From Brucella anthropi ATCC 49188 (lineage in GTDB: Bacteria; Pseudomonadota; Alphaproteobacteria; Rhizobiales; Rhizobiaceae): a stretch of DNA of 64,000 nucleotides. Every line of letters begins with the position of its first letter. Positions within the stretch are counted from its first letter, which is position 1. Below are positions 39,767-49,361 of this stretch, one piece after another. The stretch spans positions 930,001-994,000 of the forward strand of contig NC_009667.1 in assembly GCF_000017405.1 (NCBI RefSeq). The letters are read 5' to 3'. Position numbers and translations under genes: made by a program. The notes beneath the pieces are model-generated. The model made no database searches. It was given only the letters and a program-made list of their open reading frames with translations, and was not told the origin of the DNA.

Positions 39767-42700
39767 ATGGCAAGGCAAGAACAAGCCAACGACGTTTTCG
39801 CCCTTACCTCATTCCTCTATGGCGGCAATGCCGACTATATTGAGGAGCTGTACGCCAAGTATGAGGACGATCCGAATTCGGTCGATCCGCAGTGGCGCGA
39901 TTTCTTCGCGAAGCTGGGCGACAATGCCGACGATGTGAAGAAAAACGCTGAAGGCGCGTCCTGGACCAGGAAGAACTGGCCGATTGCAGCCAATGGCGAA
40001 CTGATTTCCGCGCTCGATGGCAACTGGGCTGAAGTTGAAAAGCACGTCACCGACAAGCTGAAAGGTAAGGCTGCAAAGGGCGAAGCGAAGGGTGCTACCG
40101 GCGCGGCTCTTACCAGCGAAGAGATCACGCAGGCTGCACGCGACAGCGTTCGCGCCATCATGATGATCCGCGCCTACCGCATGCGTGGCCATCTGCACGC
40201 CAATCTCGATCCGCTCGGTCTCTCCGAAAAGCCGAACGACTATAATGAGCTGGAGCCGGAAAACTACGGTTTCACGCCTGCCGACTACAACCGCAAGATC
40301 TTTATCGACAACGTGCTCGGCCTCGAATATGCGACCGTGCCGGAAATGCTCGACATTCTGAAGCGTACCTACTGTGGCACGATCGGCGTCGAATTCATGC
40401 ATATCTCCGATCCGGCTGAAAAAGCCTGGATTCAGGAACGCATCGAAGGTCCGGATAAAAAGGTTGCTTTCACGCCGGAAGGCAAGAAGGCCATCCTGTC
40501 GAAGCTGATCGAAGCGGAAGGCTTCGAGCAGTTCATCGACGTCAAATACAAGGGCACCAAGCGTTTCGGCCTCGATGGTGGTGAATCGCTGATCCCGGCC
40601 CTTGAGCAGATCGTCAAGCGCGGCGGCGCCATGGGTGTCAAGGAAATCATCTTCGGCATGGCCCATCGTGGCCGTCTGAACGTGCTTAGCCAGGTCATGG
40701 GCAAGCCGCATCGCGCTATCTTCCACGAATTCAAGGGCGGCTCCTATGCGCCGGACGACGTGGAAGGCTCGGGCGACGTGAAGTACCATCTGGGCGCTTC
40801 GTCGGACCGTGAATTCGACGGCAACAAGGTCCACCTGTCGCTGACCGCCAACCCGTCGCACCTCGAAATCGTCAACCCCGTCGTGATGGGCAAGGCCCGT
40901 GCCAAGCAGGACCTGCTGGCTGGTCGCACCCGTGACGACATGGTTCCGCTTGCAACGCGCGCCAAGGTTTTGCCGCTGCTCCTGCATGGCGATGCTGCCT
41001 TTGCCGGTCAGGGTGTTGTGGCCGAGTGCCTTGGCCTTTCGGGCCTGAAGGGGCACCGCGTCGCCGGTACGCTGCATTTCATCATCAACAACCAGATCGG
41101 TTTCACCACCAATCCGGCCTTCTCGCGTTCGTCGCCTTATCCGTCGGATGTTGCGAAGATGATCGAAGCGCCGATCTTCCACGTCAATGGCGACGATCCG
41201 GAAGCCGTGGTGTTCGCTGCCAAGGTTGCGACCGAATTCCGCATGACCTTCCACAAGCCGGTGGTCATCGACATGTTCTGCTATCGCCGCTTCGGTCACA
41301 ACGAAGGCGACGAGCCGTCCTTCACCCAGCCGTTGATGTACAAGGCGATCCGTGCACACAAGACCACGGTTCAGCTCTACAGCGACAAGCTGATTGCTGA
41401 AGGCCTGATCAAGCAGGAAGAAATCGACCAGATGAAAGCGCAGTGGCGCGAAAATCTGGAAACCGAATTCGACGCCGGACAGAGCTACAAGCCAAACAAG
41501 GCCGACTGGCTGGACGGCGCTTGGGCTGGCCTGCGCACCGCCGACAATGCCGACGAACAGCGTCGCGGCAAGACCGCCGTACCGATGAAGACGCTCAAGG
41601 AAATCGGCAAGAAGCTGGTTGAAGTACCGAAGGACTTCCACGTCCATCGCACGATCCAGCGCTTCCTCGACAACCGTGCCAAGATGATGGAAACGGGCGA
41701 AGGGATCGATTGGGCGACGGCTGAATCGCTGGCATTCGGCTCGCTGGTTGCTGAAGGCAGCCCGATCCGCCTGTCCGGTCAGGACGTCGAACGCGGCACC
41801 TTCTCGCAGCGTCACACGGTTCTCTACGATCAGGAAACCCAGAACCGTTACATCCCGCTCAACAATATCCAGAAGGGTCAGGCGATCTACGAGGCCATCA
41901 ACTCGATGCTCTCGGAAGAAGCAGTGCTGGGCTACGAATACGGCTATTCGCTGTCCGACCCGCGCGCTCTGGTTCTGTGGGAAGCCCAGTTCGGCGATTT
42001 CGCCAATGGTGCACAGGTCGTGTTCGACCAGTTCATCTCGTCGGGCGAACGCAAGTGGCTGCGCATGTCCGGTCTCGTCTGCCTTCTGCCGCACGGCTAT
42101 GAAGGTCAGGGTCCGGAACACTCCTCGGCTCGTCTGGAACGCTGGTTGCAGATGTGTGCGGAAGACAACATGCAGGTGGCCAACGTTACGACGCCGGCTA
42201 ACTACTTCCATATTCTGCGCCGCCAGATGAAGCGCGACTTCCGCAAGCCGCTCATCATGATGACGCCGAAGTCGCTGCTGCGTCACAAGCGTGCAGTTTC
42301 GACCCTCAACGAACTGTCGGGCGAATCCTCGTTCCACCGTCTGCTGTGGGACGATGCGCAGTACAACAAGGACGAAGGCATCAAGCTCCAGAAGGATGCA
42401 AAGATCCGTCGCGTCGTTCTCTGCTCGGGCAAGGTCTATTACGACCTTTACGAAGAGCGTGAAAAGCGTGGCATCGATGACGTCTACCTGCTGCGTGTCG
42501 AACAGCTTTATCCGTTTCCGGCCAAGGCACTCATCAATGAGCTGTCACGCTTCCGCCATGCGGAAATGGTCTGGTGTCAGGAAGAGCCGAAGAACATGGG
42601 CGCATGGTCGTTCATCGACCCGTATCTGGAATGGGTGCTGGCTCATATCGACGCCAAGCATCAGCGCGTGCGCTATGCAGGCCGTCCGGCGGCAGCATCG

Positions 42701-42772
42701 CCTGCAACGGGTCTGATGTCGAAGCATCTTGCGCAGCTCGCCGCTTTCCTTGAGGATGCGCTCGGTAACTGA
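39767..42772 (+). CDS. sucA: 2-oxoglutarate dehydrogenase E1 component
   Basis: This 1001-residue thiamine-diphosphate enzyme decarboxylates 2-oxoglutarate and succinylates E2. The N-terminal E2-interacting segment (FLYGGNADYIEELYAKYEDD) and the catalytic core with GMAHRGRLNVL, LHGDAAFAGQGVV, NNQIGFTTNP, HVNGDDPEAV and RRFGHNEGDEPSFTQP are clear. The C-terminal LLPHGYEGQGPEHSSARLER is typical. It belongs with sucB and the distant lpdA of the same cluster. Confidence 0.97.
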   Translation: MARQEQANDVFALTSFLYGGNADYIEELYAKYEDDPNSVDPQWRDFFAKLGDNADDVKKNAEGASWTRKNWPIAANGELISALDGNWAEVEKHVTDKLKGKAAKGEAKGATGAALTSEEITQAARDSVRAIMMIRAYRMRGHLHANLDPLGLSEKPNDYNELEPENYGFTPADYNRKIFIDNVLGLEYATVPEMLDILKRTYCGTIGVEFMHISDPAEKAWIQERIEGPDKKVAFTPEGKKAILSKLIEAEGFEQFIDVKYKGTKRFGLDGGESLIPALEQIVKRGGAMGVKEIIFGMAHRGRLNVLSQVMGKPHRAIFHEFKGGSYAPDDVEGSGDVKYHLGASSDREFDGNKVHLSLTANPSHLEIVNPVVMGKARAKQDLLAGRTRDDMVPLATRAKVLPLLLHGDAAFAGQGVVAECLGLSGLKGHRVAGTLHFIINNQIGFTTNPAFSRSSPYPSDVAKMIEAPIFHVNGDDPEAVVFAAKVATEFRMTFHKPVVIDMFCYRRFGHNEGDEPSFTQPLMYKAIRAHKTTVQLYSDKLIAEGLIKQEEIDQMKAQWRENLETEFDAGQSYKPNKADWLDGAWAGLRTADNADEQRRGKTAVPMKTLKEIGKKLVEVPKDFHVHRTIQRFLDNRAKMMETGEGIDWATAESLAFGSLVAEGSPIRLSGQDVERGTFSQRHTVLYDQETQNRYIPLNNIQKGQAIYEAINSMLSEEAVLGYEYGYSLSDPRALVLWEAQFGDFANGAQVVFDQFISSGERKWLRMSGLVCLLPHGYEGQGPEHSSARLERWLQMCAEDNMQVANVTTPANYFHILRRQMKRDFRKPLIMMTPKSLLRHKRAVSTLNELSGESSFHRLLWDDAQYNKDEGIKLQKDAKIRRVVLCSGKVYYDLYEEREKRGIDDVYLLRVEQLYPFPAKALINELSRFRHAEMVWCQEEPKNMGAWSFIDPYLEWVLAHIDAKHQRVRYAGRPAAASPATGLMSKHLAQLAAFLEDALGN

Positions 42773-42787
42773 TCCGGGTTAGAGTTC

Positions 42788-42813
42788 TGGAGCAGTTTTT
42801 CGGAACTGCTCCA
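42788..42813. repeat. Palindromic repeat between sucA and sucB
   Basis: TGGAGCAGTT-TTTCGG-AACTGCTCCA has ten perfect pairs. It is of a type repeated in Brucella-group intergenic DNA; a half-copy GGGAGCAGTTTCC occurs at 16635. Confidence 0.7.
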
Positions 42814-42865
42814 ACCTGAATTGAACACAAAATCTAAAGTTTGAAGATCAACGGAAGAAGAAACC

Positions 42866-44095
42866 ATGGCCACCGAAATTCGCGTTCCCACGCTTGGGGA
42901 GTCCGTTACTGAGGCAACCATCGGAAAATGGTTCAAGAAGGTCGGCGACGCCATCGCCATCGATGAACCGCTGGTGGAACTGGAAACCGACAAGGTGACA
43001 GTGGAAGTTCCGGCTGCTGCTGCTGGCGTATTGGCTGAAATCACGGCCAAGGAAGGCGACACTGTCGAGGTCAATGCGCTTCTCGGCCAGATTTCCACCG
43101 ATGGCGCTGCCGTCGCTGCGGCTCCTGCTGCGAAGAAGGAAGAAGCCAAGCCTGCTGCCGCACCGGCAGCGGCACCTGTCGCTTCGGCTTCGTCGGGCCC
43201 GGCTATGCAGCCTGCCCCGGCTGCCTCCAAGCTGCTTGCTGAAAATAACCTCTCCGCCGATCAGGTGGACGGTTCCGGCAAGCGCGGTCAGGTGCTGAAG
43301 GGCGACGTGCTCGACGCTATCGCCAAGGGTGTTTCCGCTGCTCCGGCTCCGGCCGCACCGGCCGCTGCCCGTCCGGCATCGTCGGCTGACGACGCATCGC
43401 GCGAAGAACGCGTGAAGATGACCCGTCTGCGCCAGACCATCGCCAAGCGTCTGAAGGATGCCCAGAACACCGCCGCCATGCTGACGACCTATAACGAAGT
43501 CGACATGTCTGCGGTCATGGAACTGCGCACCAAGTACAAGGACGTCTTCGAGAAGAAGCATGGCGTGAAGCTCGGCTTCATGGGCTTCTTCACCAAGGCC
43601 GTGACCCATGCGCTGAAGGAAATCCCGGCTGTTAACGCCGAGATCGACGGCACGGACATCATTTACAAGAACTTCGCCCATGTCGGCATGGCCGTCGGCA
43701 CGGACAAGGGCCTTGTGGTTCCGGTCATCCGTGACGCCGACCAGCTTTCGATTGCAGGCGTTGAAAAGGAACTGGGACGTCTTGCCAAGGCAGCACGCGA
43801 CGGTACGCTTTCGGTCGCTGACATGCAGGGCGGCACGTTCACCATCACCAATGGCGGCGTGTACGGTTCGCTGATGTCCTCGCCGATCCTGAACGCTCCG
43901 CAGTCGGGTATCCTTGGCATGCACAAGATCCAGGAACGTCCGGTTGTCGTCGGCGGTCAGATCGTGATCCGTCCGATGATGTATCTTGCCCTGTCCTACG
44001 ATCACCGCATCGTGGACGGCAAGGAAGCCGTGACCTTCCTCGTGCGCGTCAAGGAAAGCCTGGAAGATCCGGAACGTCTGGTTCTCGATCTCTAA
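42866..44095 (+). CDS. sucB: 2-oxoglutarate dehydrogenase E2 (dihydrolipoyl succinyltransferase)
   Basis: This 409-residue acyltransferase has an N-terminal lipoyl domain with the lipoylated Lys in [13 protein letters not shown], an Ala/Pro linker, an E3-binding segment ([20 protein letters not shown]) and a catalytic domain with [18 protein letters not shown] and active site [12 protein letters not shown]. It transfers succinyl groups to CoA. Confidence 0.97.
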   Translation: MATEIRVPTLGESVTEATIGKWFKKVGDAIAIDEPLVELETDKVTVEVPAAAAGVLAEITAKEGDTVEVNALLGQISTDGAAVAAAPAAKKEEAKPAAAPAAAPVASASSGPAMQPAPAASKLLAENNLSADQVDGSGKRGQVLKGDVLDAIAKGVSAAPAPAAPAAARPASSADDASREERVKMTRLRQTIAKRLKDAQNTAAMLTTYNEVDMSAVMELRTKYKDVFEKKHGVKLGFMGFFTKAVTHALKEIPAVNAEIDGTDIIYKNFAHVGMAVGTDKGLVVPVIRDADQLSIAGVEKELGRLAKAARDGTLSVADMQGGTFTITNGGVYGSLMSSPILNAPQSGILGMHKIQERPVVVGGQIVIRPMMYLALSYDHRIVDGKEAVTFLVRVKESLEDPERLVLDL

Positions 44096-44104
44096 GGACG
44101 AACG

Positions 44105-44518
44105 ATGGAGCCGGGCGTCTTCTCCGCATCTCCGTTTCTGCCGTTGGTCGGCTTGAGCGTTGTCCTGCTGGTGGTTCATATCCTCCTGCAGGGCTTTGCG
44201 GCGACGAAGGAACTCGGCTCTCGATGGAATGCCGGTCCGCGCGACGAGGGTTTGAAACCCTCCGGTAAATTTGCCGGGCGCGCGGAGCGGGCCTCTGCCA
44301 ATTTCCGTGAGACCTATCCGGCTTTCATCGGTCTGGCGCTGGCGCTCGTGCTGAAAGGCGATCCGTCCGGATGGGGGATTGTCGGCGCGTGGCTCTGGTT
44401 TTTCGGCCGCATCGTCTATATCCCGCTTTATCTTGCGGGCATTCCCTATTTCCGTTCCTTCGTCTGGCTCATTAGTCTGGTGGGGCTCGGTATCATGCTT
44501 CTGGCTTTGGTTCTGTGA
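44105..44518 (+). CDS. MAPEG-family membrane protein
   Basis: This 137-residue protein has about four membrane segments and the MAPEG pattern (RASANFRETYPAFIGLALAL then FGRIVYIPLYLAGIPYFR). MAPEG members include glutathione transferases and uncharacterised bacterial proteins. ATG 44105 has AAGGA six bases upstream. It lies ten bases after sucB, so it is cotranscribed with the TCA genes for unknown reasons. Confidence 0.9.
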   Translation: MEPGVFSASPFLPLVGLSVVLLVVHILLQGFAATKELGSRWNAGPRDEGLKPSGKFAGRAERASANFRETYPAFIGLALALVLKGDPSGWGIVGAWLWFFGRIVYIPLYLAGIPYFRSFVWLISLVGLGIMLLALVL

Positions 44519-44559
44519 TGACAGCCTGCGCGTGAAACACGCGCAATGAAGGAAACACG

Positions 44560-45198
44560 ATGCATCCCTATCTGTTCGAACTTGCATCCCTGATGGCGAT
44601 TTTCGTCTTTGCCATTGTTTCCCCCGGCGCCGATCTCGCCATGGTCATCCGGCAATCGCTGCTGCATGGCCGCCGCGAGGCGATCATCACGAGCTTCGGC
44701 ATCGGCGCCGCCCTAATGATGCATGTGACTTACACGGTTTTGGGCCTCGGGCTCATCATTTCCAAGTCGATCTATCTGTTCAATATCGTCAAATGGTGCG
44801 GTGTGGCCTATCTGGTCTATATCGGCATCAAGGCGCTGCGGGCTGGAACCACAAAGATCGACGTGGACGCAACGCCGAAGGAACCGCGCAAGCAGCAGAG
44901 CTTTGCCAAGGCATTCGGCCTCGGCTTTGCCGCCAATGCGCTGAACCCGAAGGCCGTGTTCTTCTTTCTGTCGATTTTCTCGACGGTCGTTCATGCCCAT
45001 ACGCCAACTGAGGTGAAGCTCGGTTACGGTGTCGTAATGGCGACTGCGCTCATCTCCTGGTTTGTCGGCGTCAGCCTTTTCATGACGACGCCGAAGATGC
45101 GGGCGGCCTTCTCGCGCGCCTCGAAATGGATTGATCGGGCCAGCGGTGTTGTCTTCATTGCGCTGGGACTTAAACTTGCCACCGAAAAGGCTATGTAA
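44560..45198 (+). CDS. LysE/RhtB-family amino-acid exporter
   Basis: This 212-residue transporter has about six membrane segments with family signatures FAIVSPGADLAMVIRQSLLH, GRREAIITSFGIGAALMMHV and KAFGLGFAANALNPKAVFFF. The substrate is unknown. It lies about 40 bp after the MAPEG gene. Confidence 0.92.
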   Translation: MHPYLFELASLMAIFVFAIVSPGADLAMVIRQSLLHGRREAIITSFGIGAALMMHVTYTVLGLGLIISKSIYLFNIVKWCGVAYLVYIGIKALRAGTTKIDVDATPKEPRKQQSFAKAFGLGFAANALNPKAVFFFLSIFSTVVHAHTPTEVKLGYGVVMATALISWFVGVSLFMTTPKMRAAFSRASKWIDRASGVVFIALGLKLATEKAM

Positions 45199-45277
45199 GA
45201 AGCAACAGGTTCAGTTTTACTGAACCTCGATTCGCTGCCGGAAACACTCAACCGGAACATTCAGGGAGAACCGACAG

Positions 45278-45820
45278 ATGCACGCTGCAAACAAGCTTTT
45301 CAGGACCGCCGCCGTTTCGGTGCTTGCGCTCACCGTGTTCTCAACTGCGGTTCAGGCGGCCTGCACCCAGAATCGGGCGATTTATCGCGATCGCGACGAT
45401 GCTTATACGCTGACCTTCCGCCCGGAGCAGCCGAACGACCTGAAAATGTCACCGGCGCCGACGAACGAGTTCACCATTACGGCCAATGACAAGCCCGAGT
45501 TCAAGCTGAGCGGCATGGTGATCTGGCCGGAAGAAGGCGTGGCGCGTCCCTATGCCTTGCTGACCTTCAACTGCAAGGGCGATGGTTCCAATCCGGAAGA
45601 TCTCGACGATTGCAGTATCTGGCAGAGTGTCATCTATGCGCTGAAGGAAGGCGCGGAAGCCGATGTCCTGCCCAAGGCGGAAGAACCGGCGGCGCAGGCA
45701 ATTCTGCTGCCTGATCTGGTGACGGCGCTTGATGGTTATGATTTTGGAGCGGCGAAACCTGAAAAGCCGCTTCAGTGGGAAGCATTCCGCTTTCAGGGAT
45801 GTTCACCAGACGAGGAATAA
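45278..45820 (+). CDS. Exported protein of unknown function
   Basis: This 180-residue protein has a signal peptide (TAAVSVLALTVFSTAVQAAC) and a mature domain with cysteines and beta-rich segments (YTLTFRPEQPNDLKMSPAPT, EFKLSGMVIWPEEGVARPYA, CKGDGSNPEDLDDCSIWQSV). No family is recognised. It lies between the LysE-type gene and lpdA in the same direction. Confidence 0.8.
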   Translation: MHAANKLFRTAAVSVLALTVFSTAVQAACTQNRAIYRDRDDAYTLTFRPEQPNDLKMSPAPTNEFTITANDKPEFKLSGMVIWPEEGVARPYALLTFNCKGDGSNPEDLDDCSIWQSVIYALKEGAEADVLPKAEEPAAQAILLPDLVTALDGYDFGAAKPEKPLQWEAFRFQGCSPDEE

Positions 45821-45931
45821 CCGGCACCCTGTAGGCACCGGTTGCATGTGAATAATTTCGAATGAGAGAACGGGCCCGGATGAACGGGGCGTTCGAAAAA
45901 CGTTCAGGACAGACTGAAGAAGGATAGTTCA

Positions 45932-47347
45932 ATGTCATACGATGTGGTTGTCATCGGTACGGGCCCTGGCGGTTATGTCGCCGCGATCAAGGCTGCACAG
46001 CTTGGTCTTTCCGTTGCTGTTGTGGAGAAGCGCAAGACCTTCGGTGGCACCTGCCTGAATATCGGCTGCATTCCCTCCAAGGCGCTTCTGCATGCGTCGG
46101 AAGTTTTCGCTGAAGCCGGTCACTCCTTCGACACGCTCGGCGTGGAAGTGACGCCGAAGCTCAATCTGGGAAAGATGCTGGCGCACAAGGACACGACCGT
46201 AAAGGCCAATGTCACGGGCGTTGAATTCCTGTTCAAGAAGAACAAGATCACGGCCTTCATCGGCACTGGCAAGATCGTTGGCAAGGGCAAGGTTTCCGTG
46301 ACCGCTGAAGACGGCAAGGTCGAGGAAATCGAAGCAAAGAACATCATCATTGCCACCGGTTCCGATGTTGCGGGCATTCCGGGCGTCAAGGTCGATATTG
46401 ACGAGAAGGTCATCGTTTCCTCGACTGGCGCGCTTTCCTTCGACAAGGTTCCGGGCAGCCTGATCGTTGTCGGCGGCGGCGTGATCGGTCTGGAGCTTGG
46501 TTCCGTCTGGGCGCGTCTTGGTGCGAAGGTCACGGTCGTCGAGTATCTCGACAAAGTGCTCGGGCCCATGGATGGCGAAGTGTCGAAGCAGTTCCAGCGC
46601 CTGCTCGAAAAGCAGGGCATTGCCTTCAAGCTTGGCGCCAAGGTTACAGGCGTCGAGAAAGCCGGCAAGGCCAATTCCGGGGGCGCGAAGGTGACCTTCG
46701 AACCGGTGAAGGGTGGTGCGGCTGAAACGCTTGAAGCTGATGCAGTTCTGATCGCGACCGGCCGTCGTCCTTACACGGATGGTCTTGGCCTTCAGGAAGC
46801 GGGCGTGAATGTCGATGATCGCGGCCGTGTTGCAATCGACGACCATTGGCGCACCAATGTCGAAGGCATCTATGCCATCGGCGACGTGGTGCAGGGTCCG
46901 ATGCTGGCGCACAAGGCCGAAGACGAAGGCATTGCAGTTGCCGAAATCATTGCCGGTCAGGCTGGTCACGTGAATTTCGATGTCATTCCGAGCGTCGTCT
47001 ACACGCAGCCGGAAGTTGCCTCGGTCGGCAAGACCGAAGAAGAACTGAAGGCCGCCGGTATCGACTACAAGGTTGGCAAGTTCCCGTTCACGGCCAATGG
47101 TCGTGCACGCGCCATGCAGCACACCGACGGCTTCGTGAAAATCCTCGCCGACAAGGCAACGGACCGCGTTCTGGGCGCTCATATCCTCGGCTATAATGCC
47201 GGTGAAATGATCCACGAACTGGCTGTTCTGATGGAGTTCGGCGGCTCGTCGGAAGATCTGGCACGCACCTGCCATGCCCACCCGACCATGTCGGAAGCTG
47301 TGCGCGAATCCGCATTGGCGACCTTTGCCAAGCCGATCCATATGTAA
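45932..47347 (+). CDS. lpdA: Dihydrolipoyl dehydrogenase (E3)
   Basis: This 471-residue flavoenzyme reoxidises dihydrolipoamide of 2-oxo-acid dehydrogenases. FAD motif [20 protein letters not shown], redox disulfide [23 protein letters not shown] motif [19 protein letters not shown] and C-terminal active-site [13 protein letters not shown] are present. AAGGA lies seven bases before the ATG. It is probably the E3 for the SucAB complex, given the location. Confidence 0.96.
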   Translation: MSYDVVVIGTGPGGYVAAIKAAQLGLSVAVVEKRKTFGGTCLNIGCIPSKALLHASEVFAEAGHSFDTLGVEVTPKLNLGKMLAHKDTTVKANVTGVEFLFKKNKITAFIGTGKIVGKGKVSVTAEDGKVEEIEAKNIIIATGSDVAGIPGVKVDIDEKVIVSSTGALSFDKVPGSLIVVGGGVIGLELGSVWARLGAKVTVVEYLDKVLGPMDGEVSKQFQRLLEKQGIAFKLGAKVTGVEKAGKANSGGAKVTFEPVKGGAAETLEADAVLIATGRRPYTDGLGLQEAGVNVDDRGRVAIDDHWRTNVEGIYAIGDVVQGPMLAHKAEDEGIAVAEIIAGQAGHVNFDVIPSVVYTQPEVASVGKTEEELKAAGIDYKVGKFPFTANGRARAMQHTDGFVKILADKATDRVLGAHILGYNAGEMIHELAVLMEFGGSSEDLARTCHAHPTMSEAVRESALATFAKPIHM

Positions 47348-47370
47348 TTGGCTGCAACCATATGATTATA

Positions 47371-47397
47371 AAAAGGCCCGCTGATGCGGGCCTTTTT
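47371..47397. terminator. Terminator after lpdA
   Basis: AAAAGGCCCGC-TGAT-GCGGGCCTTTTT is a seven-pair stem with flanking A and T runs. It ends the TCA cluster and suits the convergent small gene too. Confidence 0.9.
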
Positions 47398-47406
47398 CGT
47401 TAATGC

Positions 47407-47676
47407 TTAATTTTGTGTCGGTGGGGCTGGAGCCGGTGTGGCAGGCTCACTCTGTGTCGTCGGCGGCGGGGGAGGTGGAGCCGCAGTATCCGTTCCACTG
47501 CCATTCCGGTAGAAGAAGTAAGCGAGGATAATGATCGCTGCCAGAAGCACCGTACCAAGCAGATAGCCACTTCCGCCGCGCGGGGGCGGAGGTGGCGGCA
47601 TTCCGGAAGGGTCTGACAGGCGCGGATCGGAAGTTGTGCGTGGGTCGCTATTTCGTGGATCAAGGGGATCAACCAT
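47407..47676 (-). CDS. Small Pro-rich membrane protein of unknown function
   Basis: This 89-residue protein has poly-Pro stretches on both sides of one membrane segment (YLLGTVLLAAIIILAYFFYR). The start at 47676 (MVDPLDPRNSD) is preferred over 47691. Topology suggests a Pro-rich exported tail. No family is recognised. Confidence 0.65.
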   Translation of the reverse strand: MVDPLDPRNSDPRTTSDPRLSDPSGMPPPPPPRGGSGYLLGTVLLAAIIILAYFFYRNGSGTDTAAPPPPPPTTQSEPATPAPAPPTQN

Positions 47677-48089
47677 AACGGGCTCCTCCAATCGTCCCTT
47701 TCGTCATCGAAGCGACGTTTGGGAAATGACGGTTGGCCGGGCATTTGCGGTCATACATGAGCCAATCTGTGCTCCGACCGCCTCAAATGTGTGTTGACAT
47801 GCGTTGCGATAACAAACCCGGTGTATATCAATGCGAGAAAGAGCGCTTAGTTCCAAGAAATCTAATATAAGAAGAGCTATGAATTACTAGCTATACAATG
47901 CAATTCGGCGAGGATTCTATTAACCCAAGCGAAACTGCACATTGATATGTATATTCAATCACGGAAGCGATCCGGTAATAGGGACTATGGTCGATCAACT
48001 GGCCATCTTGGCTTTATCACTGTAAATCATTGATGAGGTCGGGTCTTGAGAGCGATCGTAAACCACGCCGAAATTTGAGGAATGACATA
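47677..48089. other. AT-rich intergenic region, nothing recognised
   Basis: Apart from promoters for the flanking small genes nothing is apparent. The stretch 47830-48000 is AT-rich compared with its neighbours. Confidence 0.4.
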
Positions 48090-48290
48090 ATGCCGTCGAA
48101 AGAGAACCTGAAAACCATTGAGCGCTTCGAAAAGCTCTCTTCGCTTCTGCGCGATGAACAGTTCAAGCTTCTCGACGAAGCGGCACGGGAAGAGGCGCTT
48201 CCGGGAAAATCGATACTGAGACAGATTGCCGAACTCGAGCTCAATATAACGGCCATTGAAAACAGCATCACCGATCTGAAAGCCGACTAG
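48090..48290 (+). CDS. Short helical protein of unknown function
   Basis: This 66-residue protein is charged and predicted helical (TIERFEKLSSLLRDEQFKLL, ILRQIAELELNITAIENSIT). ATG 48090 has GAGGA eight bases upstream; the frame is open to 48030. Function is unknown. It is convergent with the TraB/GumN gene. Confidence 0.6.
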   Translation: MPSKENLKTIERFEKLSSLLRDEQFKLLDEAAREEALPGKSILRQIAELELNITAIENSITDLKAD

Positions 48291-48311
48291 CAATATTCTA
48301 GCTTAGAGGTT

Positions 48312-49319
48312 TTATAGTGGGCTCACCCGATAGCCTTTTGCGCGTAACAGTTCAATTATTCCGTCCTTGCCCGGCAGATGCAGGGCGCCGACGGCAATAA
48401 AGGCATTTCCCTTGTCGATGATCGGAACGGCACGATCCGTCATGACCTGATTACGGTCGGAAATGAGATATTTTAGAAATAGTTCATAGTCTGCTTCGGA
48501 AAGACTGTCGGGAACGATCTTTCGGAGCGACGGCATGATCATGCCAATCTCGCCCTTGAGGTAGAGCGCGGTCGTGGTCTCCATGGCATCCTCGACCTTG
48601 TCGCCATAGTCGACGGTAGCCACCAGATTGCGGAGATGGAAGTCGAGCGGCATCCGGTTCATCGCGACCAGTTGTTCTGCTGCACTTTCCAGGCCCAAAA
48701 CATTGCGGCCCTCGGCCTGTGCGTCGAGAGTCAGCCTTTCATCAAGCGATTTCTCGCCATCGTTTTTGCGCTCCCTCTCGCATTTTGGAAGTGTGAGCAG
48801 GCTGGTCAGCACCCACGGCTTCATTTTTGCAACCGCGTCGAGAACGATACCGCGTTCTGCAAGCTTCTGTTCGATCTCCTCCCGCCGCTCGGGCGGAATA
48901 TGCGACTTCAAGGTGCTGCCATCAGTGAAGAGCAGCAGGTCGGGCTGTTCGAGCTTGAGGCGCAGGAAAGCCTTCGGGTCCAGAATATCCGTCGTTTCGA
49001 TGACGACAGTGCTTGCTGACCGATAGGCCTCGTCGGCGGCTTTCGGCAATGTCAAAACACGCGGATCGGAAAGATGGATCGTGCCGAAAAGATAGGACGG
49101 TTCGACGCCGTCTTTATCGATTTTCCAAAGAAGCCCTTTGCGATTGGGTACAGCATCGGCTTCGCGCTGTATTTCCTGCCAACTTGCCGGGTCTTTTGCC
49201 TCCAACCCGTCAATGAGATTGATGCCGTGCACGGCGCAAGCAGCAGGTGCATCGTCGGCGCGAGCCGAGACAGTGCCTGCCAGACAGGCATAGAGAAGAA
49301 CGAGAAGCAGCTTTTTCAT
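48312..49319 (-). CDS. TraB/GumN-family exported protein
   Basis: This 335-residue protein has a signal peptide (LLLVLLYACLAGTVSA) and the two GumN/TraB hallmark histidine motifs, SYLFGTIHLSDPRV and FIAVGALHLPGKDG. The family is a Tiki-like metallopeptidase superfamily with largely unknown substrates. It is single-copy here, ending 42 bp from the xerC gene region on the same strand. Confidence 0.88.
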   Translation of the reverse strand: MKKLLLVLLYACLAGTVSARADDAPAACAVHGINLIDGLEAKDPASWQEIQREADAVPNRKGLLWKIDKDGVEPSYLFGTIHLSDPRVLTLPKAADEAYRSASTVVIETTDILDPKAFLRLKLEQPDLLLFTDGSTLKSHIPPERREEIEQKLAERGIVLDAVAKMKPWVLTSLLTLPKCERERKNDGEKSLDERLTLDAQAEGRNVLGLESAAEQLVAMNRMPLDFHLRNLVATVDYGDKVEDAMETTTALYLKGEIGMIMPSLRKIVPDSLSEADYELFLKYLISDRNQVMTDRAVPIIDKGNAFIAVGALHLPGKDGIIELLRAKGYRVSPL

Positions 49320-49361
49320 GAGAGTAATATAGGGGCGGTTTCTGCCGATGCCAGCGACTTC

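Noticed and set aside
39809..42337. 842-residue minus-strand frame opposite sucA
   Set aside because: Same reason: a shadow of the highly biased sucA coding strand with no recognisable motifs.
42848..44587. 579-residue minus-strand frame over sucB and the MAPEG gene
   Set aside because: It is antisense to well-supported genes, rich in Arg/His/Asp as expected of reverse-complement translation.
45935..47341. 468-residue minus-strand frame opposite lpdA
   Set aside because: Shadow of lpdA, which has all catalytic motifs on the plus strand.
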